From assembly GCA_036746235.1 (NCBI GenBank), contig DAIOEN010000005.1:21323-85322 (forward strand): a stretch of 64,000 bases of DNA, in the 5' to 3' direction. Of this stretch, positions 43,481 to 51,678 are shown piece after piece. A program made the position numbers and the translations under genes. Under the pieces are notes generated by a model, which had not been told where the DNA came from, made no database searches, and was given only the letters and a program-made list of their open reading frames with translations. Source of the stretch: CALARM01 sp036746235. Its GTDB lineage: Bacteria; Vulcanimicrobiota; SpSt-956; JAKJGF01. Position 1 is the stretch's first letter. Every line of letters starts with the position of its first letter.

Positions 43481-43581
43481 ATCGTTTTTTTATGTCTGAT
43501 TTTACTATATTTACTTATATGTTTATGTTAACAATTTTGTTACATTTTTTTAATATTTCAGAGAATTTTTTGTGGTATATT
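43481..43581 (+). promoter_or_regulatory. Conserved promoter module upstream of 43686
   Basis: ATCG at 43481, TTATGTCTGATTTTACTATA, GTTAAC at 43527, GTTACA about 11-12 bp later, and TATATT at 43576 (49 bp). This supports an ATG downstream of 43581. The remainder of 43315-43480 shows no gene. Confidence 0.7.
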
Positions 43582-43685
43582 TATTTCGAAAAGGCCCTTT
43601 AGAAATGGGTAAAGGAAGAGTTGTAATAAGGGATTTAAATGCTATTTTCAGTATTAAAATACTTATAAAGAAAGGATGTATCTTT

Positions 43686-44240
43686 ATGCCAGTAATAGGC
43701 CAGTATGGTGGACAGAATTTTGGAGGTTTTATGGTAGCAGATCGCAGTATTAAATCTTCTAATACTCCGAGAGAGCTTACGACAATAGGTTTTTCACCTC
43801 CTGATAAAACGGGAAAAAAAGAGTTAAACCAGAATCTGAGTGCTATGAATGATTTTTACGGGAAGGATGCTTCCGGGTTTACTCCTGTAACGGCAGAAAA
43901 TAATAAAGAAGTGGATGAACCTCACTACTTTGCTCCAGAACCTCAGAAAAGAGGTTTGTTTTCCCGGGAAAAAAGCGGACATTTCGATGATGCCTTAAAT
44001 TCTCTATGTTCACCCGGTTCGAAAAAGGGTATAATCGGTGCAACCTCAAATTCTGCAAAGTTTTTTGGACTTGGTTCTTATTGCCTCGCAGGAGGAGCTG
44101 TTGAAAAGATAACCACTTCTACTACTCTTGGTAAAGTTGTAGGCACTGCAGTCGGAGTTCCCATGGCGGTAATAGGTGGAGGTCTCGGACTTATCTTTGG
44201 AACGTTAACGGCTCCTCTGAATGGACATGGTCTTATGTGA
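43686..44240 (+). CDS. Small Gly-zipper island-family protein
   Basis: A 184-residue protein. The start at 43686 (MPVIGQYGGQNFGGF) is chosen for the AAAGGA site 9 bases upstream and because an earlier ATG at 43572 would lie within the predicted promoter. Residues 40-65 (LNQNLSAMNDFYGKDASGFTPV) match a segment of the next gene product (LNKHLTATKDFYTKDTNDFTSM), so the pair is related. The C-terminal 50 residues are Gly/Ala-rich and hydrophobic (VVGTAVGVPMAVIGGGLGLIFG). No catalytic motif. First gene of a probable two-gene unit. Confidence 0.75.
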   Translation: MPVIGQYGGQNFGGFMVADRSIKSSNTPRELTTIGFSPPDKTGKKELNQNLSAMNDFYGKDASGFTPVTAENNKEVDEPHYFAPEPQKRGLFSREKSGHFDDALNSLCSPGSKKGIIGATSNSAKFFGLGSYCLAGGAVEKITTSTTLGKVVGTAVGVPMAVIGGGLGLIFGTLTAPLNGHGLM

Positions 44241-44378
44241 TTGTATATTTCTGAACATATTAACGTTAAATGTTTGAGATAATTTTTATCTGACAGATCC
44301 TTATTCCCTGGTGATTTTACACGGAATATCTTAAGATACTCAAATTTTAACAGAAAATAGAAAGCGAGGTAAATACTT

Positions 44379-45569
44379 ATGATCGGATCGTTGAAAAATA
44401 CCGGTATTAATAACAATCAGTATTTAATTGCAAATCAGACAGGTATTAAAACAAGAGAAACACAGACTTCTTTCGATATAAAAGAAAATGAGCCAAAAAA
44501 ACTTGACCCAGAGGTTCTGAACAAACATCTTACTGCAACAAAAGATTTTTATACGAAAGATACAAATGATTTCACTTCTATGGAATCTGCAAAAAATGCT
44601 GATAATACAGGCAATAAAGACATGGAAAATCTTAATCTGACAGGTAATGTTAATGATCCCGGGACTCCTCAGGAAATCAGGGATTTTGCCGGAAAAGAAG
44701 ATCTGGAAGGGAATGTGGCTTATTCTAAAAAGGATAATGTCCTTACACTCGTAGACAATGGACGTGAGAATGCTTCATGTCTAGAGGAGAATTATTTTGA
44801 TGGAAAGTCCCATGAAGGTGTGATGAGAGGCGGCGAGCCTGATAAGCCCACGAATTATTATTATTGTGCCACTCCTACCGATGATCCCGACCATGTAGAA
44901 TTAATGGGTACCGGTGAAGGTAAATATGGCAAAAAGTGGAAGGCCCATGTTTACAGAACTGAAGGCCCTGATGGTAAAATAACTTATAATACTGTGATGG
45001 GAAGCAATAAACCAGATCCTGCATTCAGTGCCAATGTAAATATGAAATACGATGCCGGCACTGTTGATGACCCGAAGACACCGTCAGACATTAAAAATCT
45101 TGCCCATGAAGATATGGAAGGAAAGATTGCCTATTATAAAAGCGGTAATGTTGTTACAGTAATGGATAATGCCTGTGACAATCCTTCAAAGCTTCCTGAA
45201 GAGAATTATTTTGACGGAAAACAGCATGAAGCTGTCATGAAGGGCAGTGATCCCAATAATCCGATACATTATAATTATATAGTTCAGCCGGATCCGAAAG
45301 ACCCTGAGCATGTCACTCTATACGGGGAAGGGACAGGAACCTATGGAACAGGATGGGATGGAGATGTATACAGAGTGGTAGACCATGACGGTAAGGTTTC
45401 ATATAAATCGGTTATCAGAATGAACAACAGGAGAGAGGCTATTGTAACAGGAAACAGTACTGTTTCTGACGATGGTGTAAAAAGGGATATTAACTGCTAC
45501 AGACTCGGTTCTATGGACTGTTCTGAAGCCTATAACATGGATGGAACGTTTAATAGAGACTGGCTGTAA
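44379..45569 (+). CDS. Two-repeat island-family protein, function unknown
   Basis: A 396-residue protein with GCGAGG before the ATG. The N-terminus MIGSLKNTGINNNQ matches MIGSIKNNIS of the protein at 6322, and a DFYTKD segment matches the gene just upstream. Residues about 88-205 and 210-345 are two copies of a unit: DPxTP-(x)-IRDFA, DLEGNVAYSKKDNVLTLVDN, EENYFDGK-HE-VM, D-P-Y-Y, TGEGKYGKKWKAHVYR, DGKITYNTV. The repeat looks beta-rich and acidic; DPD/DPNNP loops could bind calcium. There is no signal peptide or zipper. Function unknown. Confidence 0.8.
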   Translation: MIGSLKNTGINNNQYLIANQTGIKTRETQTSFDIKENEPKKLDPEVLNKHLTATKDFYTKDTNDFTSMESAKNADNTGNKDMENLNLTGNVNDPGTPQEIRDFAGKEDLEGNVAYSKKDNVLTLVDNGRENASCLEENYFDGKSHEGVMRGGEPDKPTNYYYCATPTDDPDHVELMGTGEGKYGKKWKAHVYRTEGPDGKITYNTVMGSNKPDPAFSANVNMKYDAGTVDDPKTPSDIKNLAHEDMEGKIAYYKSGNVVTVMDNACDNPSKLPEENYFDGKQHEAVMKGSDPNNPIHYNYIVQPDPKDPEHVTLYGEGTGTYGTGWDGDVYRVVDHDGKVSYKSVIRMNNRREAIVTGNSTVSDDGVKRDINCYRLGSMDCSEAYNMDGTFNRDWL

Positions 45570-45976
45570 TATGAAAAATATTTATACAAATGAAATGGGG
45601 TATGTAACGGAAAAAAGTATCTGTGAATCTGATGTTTCGTCTTGTTCTGTGCCGGAATGATAATAATAGTAAGTGCTGATTGTAAAATAGACACAAAAAA
45701 ACGATAATAAAATATCCATATAGAAAAATAATATATATAAATACCTGCAAAATCTGACCTTTTGCATTTTTTATTCTGCTTCATATATTAAAGAAATCAT
45801 ATATTTCTCTCATTTTCATATCTTTTTTTTACTATAAATTAATGTTATCATAAATTTTATATATCGATTAAGCCTTTATATGTTAAAAGCTATTACCGGT
45901 CGGGATAAGGACATAAACATAAAAACCATTTAAAATACTTAATATCATTGCAGAAATGAGCAGAATATAAAAAACT
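45570..45976. other. Intergenic region, no gene seen
   Basis: It contains a left half of the promoter module in minus orientation (CGTTTTTTTGTGTCTATTTT near 45684-45705) without the TTAACA repeats or a gene to drive, and otherwise AT-rich sequence. Short frames here overlap one another and look random. Confidence 0.5.
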
Positions 45977-48900
45977 GTGGAAAAAATATATAAACTCATA
46001 AAAGAAAATAAATTATGGATTGAAGAAAAAGCTCTGTATTATATAAATACATACAGTGAGATTGAGAATCTGAACACCTGTGAAGGGCAGAAAGTATTTA
46101 CCTTTAACAGTATTCATGAAACCCTGCTCTTAAGCCTGATACATGAGAAAAATCCTCTTAATAAAAATACTTATGTAGAACATATATGTTCTATGTCTGG
46201 AATTTTACATGCCAGAAGATACAGAGAGAAAAAAATAAATCACAGGGAATTTTTATTTTTACTGAAATATTATATTCAGGCCCACAGCGATCTCCTTTTA
46301 CAGGGAGCATACAGTGACATACATCTGGATGCATGTTCAATTACAAACATTGTTTTTCGTTTTATAAAAAATGGCTTTATTATGGAATGGCTTAATATGG
46401 ATTATATAATCAACATAAAAGCTCTGGAAACAGGCCTCAGATATAATGAAAGAGAATGGAAATATTTAGAAATATTGAAATATCCTGTTGTTCTGGTAAA
46501 TGGAGAAAATAAAATCACAGTATTAAACAGAGCAGCAGAAAAGATGATAGAAGAATATACCATACCTGATAAAAAAGAATTTTTCTCATCCCATATACTG
46601 AAATACATAGAATCGGAAATATTTATTTTTTCTCTGATGAATAATTTTACCTTTACCTTTCCTGTAAAAATCAATATAAAGAACAGGCCCTGTTATTTTA
46701 ATATAAAAATGATAAAAATACTTTCCGGGAAAAAAACTGACAGGGAAATTGCCGTAATCTTATCTGAAACGACAGAAGACATGGAAAATCCTGATAGAAA
46801 CAGTATTCTTCATCGCGGCCTTTCAATTGAAAATCTCGTAGTAAAAATAGCAACCAGATTTATTAATATAGACTTTGACACTTTTGACAGTGAAATAGAA
46901 AAAAGCCTCAGGATTATAGGAGAATATACAGGAACAACATGTATTATAACTATTTTTTCAGAAGATAATACCTGCCATTATGAATGGTTTCCTGAAGGAA
47001 CAATCACTACAGAATATTCTCAAAGTAGTAATAATAAAAAATTTCCCTGGCTTATGGAGATGATAGAAAAAGGTAAAACAATTTATATACCAAGAGTTGC
47101 AGATATGTCCTGTGAAGCAGAGATAGAGAAAGAATATTTTAAAAAAATTAATGTTAAATCCGTACTTGCCATTCCCCTCTGTCTTAATAAAAAACCTCTG
47201 GGTTATATGGGATTTTATAATTATTACAATTTGAAAAACTGGTATAAAGATGATATAAAACTCCTCACACTCCTGGGAGATATATTTGTAAATGTATGGC
47301 ACCGTTATGAAACAGACAGGCAATTAAAAAAATATCAGGAAAATCTTGAATATATGGTAGCAGAAAGAACTTATGAACTGACAGTTGCAAACAGACAGCT
47401 TGAAGAAGAAATCTGCAGCAGGAAAAAAGCAGAAGCCTATCTGAACCACTGGCTTTCTATGGAAGAATTAATTACAAATATAGCTACCAGATTTATTAAT
47501 ATTACAGTAGAAAATTTTGAAAGAGATATAAGGCACAGTCTTGAAGCCATCGGAAAATTCGTAGAAATAGACAGAGCATGTCTGTATTTTTTTGAAATAA
47601 ATAATAATTCCTGTAATTATGAATATTCTTTGGAAAATAACAGAAAAGATTGCAATGGAAAAATGATTTCTGATTTTTTTTACAGTATATTAAAAAAAAT
47701 AGGTAATTTTGAAGAAATAAATATTTCTTCTGTTTCATCTCTCGATGAAAAAAGAGAAGATAAAAAGTTATGGAAGTCCCATCATATCGAATCCATATTC
47801 ATGATCCCTCTTTACAGTAGAAACAATCTGACAGGTTCTTTCTGTTTTATCATGAAAAATAAACATAGAGAATGGAGTGATGAAGAAAAAAGACTGGCTA
47901 AAATAACAGGTGAAATTTTAATAAAAGCCTGTGAAAGGTTCCGTATAACAAAAAAAATGAATATACCTTCAGAACCATCTTCAGAACTTATGAGGTACCA
48001 TAATATTATAGGTAAAAGCCAGGCAATGCAGGACATATATTCCAAAATAGAATATCTTTCAGACATTCAGAGTACAGTCCTTATTACAGGTGAAAGCGGA
48101 ACAGGTAAAGAGCTTATAGCAGAAGCACTGCATTACAAAGGGGTAAGAAGACATAAACCTCTTATAAAGGTAAACTGTCCTGCTCTATCGGAAAGCCTCC
48201 TTGAAAGTGAACTCTTCGGTCATGTAAAAGGAGCTTTTACCAGTGCAGTTAACAACAGGACAGGACGTTTTAAACAGGCAGATGGAGGCACTATATTTCT
48301 GGATGAAATAGGTGATATATCCATTGAAACACAGAAAAAATTATTGAGAGTTCTTCAGGAGAAAGAATTTGAGCCTGTTGGTTCCTCTGTATCTGTAAAA
48401 GTAGACATACGCCTTATATCTGCTACGAATCAGGATCTTACTGAAAAAGTCAGAAAAGGAGATTTCAGGGAAGATTTATATTACCGTCTTGAAGTGGTGG
48501 AAATAAAACTGCCTCCTCTCAGAGAAAGAAAAGAAGATTTAATGTTAATTTCAGAATATTTTATAAATATGTACAGTAAAAAATTAAATAAAAAAATAAC
48601 ATCTATGTCTGATGAGGTCCGTAATATTTTTATGAATTATTCATGGCCAGGTAATATAAGAGAACTTGAACATACTGTAGAACACAGTCTTATATTCTGT
48701 AAAGGTGAAGAGATTATAGCTGAAAATTTACCTGATAAATTTAAATATCTGAATAATAAACCTGTAGACGAACATAAAGAATCATGGGAAGCAAAAATTG
48801 TATCGGAATTAAAAGAACAGGAATTAAAAAAAGCAAAAAATAATATAGATAAAATTGACAGTGAAATTATTGCAATAAAAAAAGCTCTGGAAGAATGTAA

Positions 48901-48988
48901 CAATAATATAAGTAAAGCCTCGAAAATTCTATCCATGAGCAGGCCGACATTATATAAAAAAATGGAAACATATAAAATAATAATGTAA
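45977..48988 (+). CDS. Sigma-54-dependent activator with PAS and two GAF domains
   Basis: A 1003-residue protein; GTG start, weak ribosome binding site. It has a helical N-terminal region (1-155), a PAS-like domain (about 160-265), two GAF domains (about 285-445 and 490-650, each opening NIATRFINI) with a coiled coil between, and a complete AAA+ domain. Walker A is GESGTGKE (from G705), the sigma-54 contact loop GAFTSA (from 752; canonical GAFTGA), Walker B GGTIFLDEIGDI, and an Arg-finger region ENLYYRL-like DLYYRLEV. The C-terminal Fis-type HTH (about 968-1000) has SKASKILSMSRPTLYKKM. It should open sigma-54 promoters in response to GAF ligands. No target site seen nearby. Confidence 0.92.
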   Translation: MEKIYKLIKENKLWIEEKALYYINTYSEIENLNTCEGQKVFTFNSIHETLLLSLIHEKNPLNKNTYVEHICSMSGILHARRYREKKINHREFLFLLKYYIQAHSDLLLQGAYSDIHLDACSITNIVFRFIKNGFIMEWLNMDYIINIKALETGLRYNEREWKYLEILKYPVVLVNGENKITVLNRAAEKMIEEYTIPDKKEFFSSHILKYIESEIFIFSLMNNFTFTFPVKINIKNRPCYFNIKMIKILSGKKTDREIAVILSETTEDMENPDRNSILHRGLSIENLVVKIATRFINIDFDTFDSEIEKSLRIIGEYTGTTCIITIFSEDNTCHYEWFPEGTITTEYSQSSNNKKFPWLMEMIEKGKTIYIPRVADMSCEAEIEKEYFKKINVKSVLAIPLCLNKKPLGYMGFYNYYNLKNWYKDDIKLLTLLGDIFVNVWHRYETDRQLKKYQENLEYMVAERTYELTVANRQLEEEICSRKKAEAYLNHWLSMEELITNIATRFINITVENFERDIRHSLEAIGKFVEIDRACLYFFEINNNSCNYEYSLENNRKDCNGKMISDFFYSILKKIGNFEEINISSVSSLDEKREDKKLWKSHHIESIFMIPLYSRNNLTGSFCFIMKNKHREWSDEEKRLAKITGEILIKACERFRITKKMNIPSEPSSELMRYHNIIGKSQAMQDIYSKIEYLSDIQSTVLITGESGTGKELIAEALHYKGVRRHKPLIKVNCPALSESLLESELFGHVKGAFTSAVNNRTGRFKQADGGTIFLDEIGDISIETQKKLLRVLQEKEFEPVGSSVSVKVDIRLISATNQDLTEKVRKGDFREDLYYRLEVVEIKLPPLRERKEDLMLISEYFINMYSKKLNKKITSMSDEVRNIFMNYSWPGNIRELEHTVEHSLIFCKGEEIIAENLPDKFKYLNNKPVDEHKESWEAKIVSELKEQELKKAKNNIDKIDSEIIAIKKALEECNNNISKASKILSMSRPTLYKKMETYKIIM

Positions 48989-49250
48989 AGATAGCTGTTA
49001 TTATAGTGGAAATTCCCGGTAAAGGTTCAGAAGAAATAGAGTGAAGTGACAGAAAACAACAATTATTTATCTCTATATTTTTTTCAGGTTCTTGAAAAAA
49101 TATTGCCCTGCAGAGGTGAGATGCTTGGCCCCATATATATCAACCTGAGGCTTTCTATGTAAGAGAAAGCAGTAATTGAAAGGTGGAAGATTTCTTTTTT
49201 TTGTCAATGATGGTGTCCAGGTAATTTTTATCCCTTTATCTCTTCCTTGT

Positions 49251-49285
49251 ATTATAGTGTAGTTTGTTGTGAACTACACTATAAT
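49251..49285. mobile_element. Short perfect inverted repeat resembling fused MITE ends
   Basis: ATTATAGTGTAGTT and its complement around a 7-base loop. The outer TATAGTGTA is the same as the ends of the MITE at 49431 and 58257, so this may be an internally deleted derivative; it would also fold as a hairpin. Confidence 0.5.
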
Positions 49286-49304
49286 CTTAATTCAACACAG
49301 TACT

Positions 49305-49375
49305 TGACCTTTAAAAAATAAAAAATCCTATGTAATCCAGCTGAAAAATAGAACAAGTCTGGTTGAAAATTAGAC
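49305..49375. repeat. GYTGAAAAATRNAC-type repeat pair, possible IS end
   Basis: CAGCTGAAAAATAGAAC and CTGGTTGAAAATTAGAC lie about 23 bp apart. A similar pair (TGCTGAAAAATGCAC and CGGTTGAAAAATGTAC) lies at about 51470-51520. No transposase is near. Multiple short repeats of this kind mark ends of some insertion sequences, but this is tentative. Confidence 0.35.
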
Positions 49376-49430
49376 TTTATTTATTCCTGTATAATAATAA
49401 GGTTTTTTTAGAGTAAGCTTGTTTCGAGCA

Positions 49431-49574
49431 TCTATAGTGTATTTTATAACTTATTAGAATTTAAATAATTCTTAATGCGTAATGCGTAATGCGTAATAGG
49501 TTATTACCCCTTCGCATCATGCTTTACTTATTACGAGATCATTAATTATGGATTGTTATGAAATTAACTATAAT
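49431..49574. mobile_element. TA-inserting MITE, copy 1, with heptamer array inside
   Basis: Ends TATAGTGTATTTTATAAC and GTTATGAAATTAACTATA are imperfect inverted repeats flanked by TA. The interior holds TAATGCG repeated with 7-bp period (49473-49500) and a complementary-type stretch. The terminal 30 bp on each side match the copy at 58257-58393 while the middles differ. No coding capacity. Confidence 0.75.
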
Positions 49575-49621
49575 TGGCTAAAGTCGAGTATAAAATAAAT
49601 ATATTAAGATTTATTTTTTTT

Positions 49622-49721
49622 AACGTTGCTTTTTGCCTATTTTTATATAAAATTACTATTTTTGCGGTTAACAATTTGTTAACAAATTATTTAAATAATT
49701 TCGCATTTAATCTGTTATGAT
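49622..49721 (+). promoter_or_regulatory. Conserved promoter module upstream of 49781
   Basis: AACG at 49622 with GCTTTTTGCC, GTTAAC at 49667, a second GTTAAC 11 bp later, and TATGAT at 49716 (49 bp). Confidence 0.75.
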
Positions 49722-49780
49722 AAAACAGAAATCAAATATGAATTATTTATGATTATTTTAGTATTTAAGGAGTGATTTTA

Positions 49781-50731
49781 ATGATTGGTGATATCAATCT
49801 AAGCAGGAAAGAACTAAAAGATTCAGCTGTAAAGATGTTAGGCAAGCTTAAGGAAAAATCTACAAAGAGTGAAACCCTTTTGGGAAAAATTGACTATAAG
49901 GGTTTAGATTGTTTTGTTTCGGCAAGCAACATAGAAACTGAAACTACTTATCTATTTAGGTGGCAAAGCCCGGAAAAGGGAGAACATTTTCTTCATGATA
50001 AATATTCTACTTCAAAAGATGGAGAATTTTACGGAGAGCGTTATAGGAATTATAAAGGAGAATCTATCGGAAGTGTCTTTAATTATTTGAAAGATGGTTA
50101 TGGAGAAACTCACTTTAGTATCGACCAGGATTTAATTCGTGGTACTATTGATGAGATTACAGACAGACTTATTGATGGAGAAGAGGTTTTTATAGAAGAA
50201 GAAAAATTAATAAGAGGCACACTTAATGGGGACTATATAAATGAAGGGGAATTCTACAGTACTTTTGATAATACAAGGACACCATTGAATTTGCAATTAT
50301 TATGTGGTGGTCGAGAAGGTTATAGAACTACTTATTCTACAATTACTCAACTTAATTCCGTATCAGACCTTGAAGCCCTGACCAGAATTGAAACTTTTGA
50401 AGAACCGAAGACAGAATTCGAAAGAATTGGTCAGTTTTTCGAAAAACTTGATTTAAAATCATCAAATCAGGAAAATCGTAAATACTGCTATCGTTTAAAT
50501 GAAACAAAGGAGACAGGTTACAGTATTTACCCGGGGGATACCATATCTCCTTTTGAAGCAGCAAAACAAATTATGGACGGTAAATCTATAATGATTCATA
50601 AGAGTCCTATAAAACTTGGCCCTGAACATGATCTTTGTGCTACACCACTAACATTGAACACCTACTGTTCAGGAGAGGACATCCTTATTTCTTCCGTTGA
50701 AGATTTAGAAAAGTTTATGAAAAATATTTAA
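49781..50731 (+). CDS. Island-family protein of unknown function
   Basis: A 316-residue protein; the ATG at 49781 follows AAGGAGTG. The N-terminus MIGDINLSRKELKDS is of the MIG type. The body is mixed alpha/beta and acidic, with short antiparallel-strand motifs (FYGERYRNYKGESIGS, IRGTLNGDYINEGEFYST) reminiscent of MORN- or ETG-type hairpins, and two similar blocks ending ISSVEDLEKF and LNSVSDLEAL. No signal peptide, zipper or catalytic motif. Immediately after its stop lies a copied 3' tail of another family gene. Function unknown. Confidence 0.75.
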   Translation: MIGDINLSRKELKDSAVKMLGKLKEKSTKSETLLGKIDYKGLDCFVSASNIETETTYLFRWQSPEKGEHFLHDKYSTSKDGEFYGERYRNYKGESIGSVFNYLKDGYGETHFSIDQDLIRGTIDEITDRLIDGEEVFIEEEKLIRGTLNGDYINEGEFYSTFDNTRTPLNLQLLCGGREGYRTTYSTITQLNSVSDLEALTRIETFEEPKTEFERIGQFFEKLDLKSSNQENRKYCYRLNETKETGYSIYPGDTISPFEAAKQIMDGKSIMIHKSPIKLGPEHDLCATPLTLNTYCSGEDILISSVEDLEKFMKNI

Positions 50732-50732
50732 A

Positions 50733-50779
50733 CCGGAAGGATGTATGGATGAAATAAGCAATACTCACGTATCAAACAG
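50733..50779 (+). pseudogene. Orphan copy of the 3' end of gene 11751-12992
   Basis: 47 bp matching 12939-12985 at 45 positions. In frame it would encode PEGCMDEISNTHVSNR, the C-terminus of that protein, but here it follows the stop of an unrelated gene. It marks replacement of a paralogue by 49781-50731. Confidence 0.85.
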
Positions 50780-50829
50780 GTAGTGAGTGAAAATATAAAG
50801 AATATTTTTAAGATAAAGGAGTGTAATTT

Positions 50830-51210
50830 ATGAAAATAGGGAAAAATGCAGATTTTCAGACAGTATTAACTGGAAATAAGGCAAAAATTTTAAATGGTGA
50901 AAATGAAACGAGTAAAGACAGAGTAATACTGTGCGAAAGAGAAAATGATAATTTCTTAACAATGGGAAAGCAACTGCAAGATATGAAATCTTCCAGCTTT
51001 GCTTCTAAATTTGATTTTAATGAGGATTCTGCTATGGGCACCGCGCTAGGTGGTATAACCGGTGCAGGAATGGGTTTCATACTGGGTAGTATGGTCAGTA
51101 CAGGAGGAGGGCCAGTTGCAGCAATATTCTTTGGTGCTATGGGAGGAGCAATTGTAGGAGGAACTACAGGGCTTGTAATATCAAACATGGTGCTGGATGG
51201 AACCATATAA
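50830..51210 (+). CDS. Small Gly-zipper island-family protein
   Basis: A 126-residue protein with AAAGGAGTG before the ATG. A short Lys/Asn-rich N-terminus (MKIGKNADFQTV) and a charged middle lead into a C-terminal Gly/Ala-rich hydrophobic hairpin (ALGGITGAGMGFILGSMV ... AAIFFGAMGGAIVGG), like 17458-17961. It is 98 bp after 49781-50731 and probably shares its promoter. Membrane insertion is inferred; it has no enzyme domain. Confidence 0.75.
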   Translation: MKIGKNADFQTVLTGNKAKILNGENETSKDRVILCERENDNFLTMGKQLQDMKSSSFASKFDFNEDSAMGTALGGITGAGMGFILGSMVSTGGGPVAAIFFGAMGGAIVGGTTGLVISNMVLDGTI

Positions 51211-51240
51211 ATTATAAAAATGACTAAATTCCTCATTACT

Positions 51241-51425
51241 GCAACAGATAAAAGAGTATCCATAAAAACTTCTGTCTGGCAGGATATGGAGAAGAAAGAT
51301 GGTTTTTTTATATAGCATTAAAGATTAAATAAGGGCTAGTTTATTGTAATGTAAAACAGATTATATAAGGCACATGTGATTTTTCTTCGTAAGAGTCTGT
51401 CAGGCAGAAGTTGATAAAGCGGAAC
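51241..51425. mobile_element. MITE with ~33-bp inverted arms, copy 1
   Basis: Left arm around CTTCTGTCTGGCAGGATATG and right arm TTTTTCTTCGTAAGAG plus CTGTCAGGCAGAAG pair with each other. The interior is AT-rich and alignable along its length with 62157-62332. Outside, TATCCATAAAA precedes the left arm. It lies just after 50830-51210. The rest of the gap to 51678 holds the repeat pair near 51470-51520 and no gene. Confidence 0.7.
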
Positions 51426-51678
51426 AGAATCAATATTTCAATATTGTTCCTTTTGCACCTGCAAAATCCTGCTGAAAAATGCACTTTTTTTCTCTCAGAA
51501 TCCGGTTGAAAAATGTACATGTTAAAATTCTATATACCAGTCTTATTTTAGGAGAAGTGTTAATAACCAGATCCAGTAAAAACATGTATATGCTCTTTTG
51601 ATATCCGTTATCTACTCTATCGCTTATCCTGTCTGCAGTAGTATATCCAGTATTTTTATAACAGGTGCTCCCATATGC

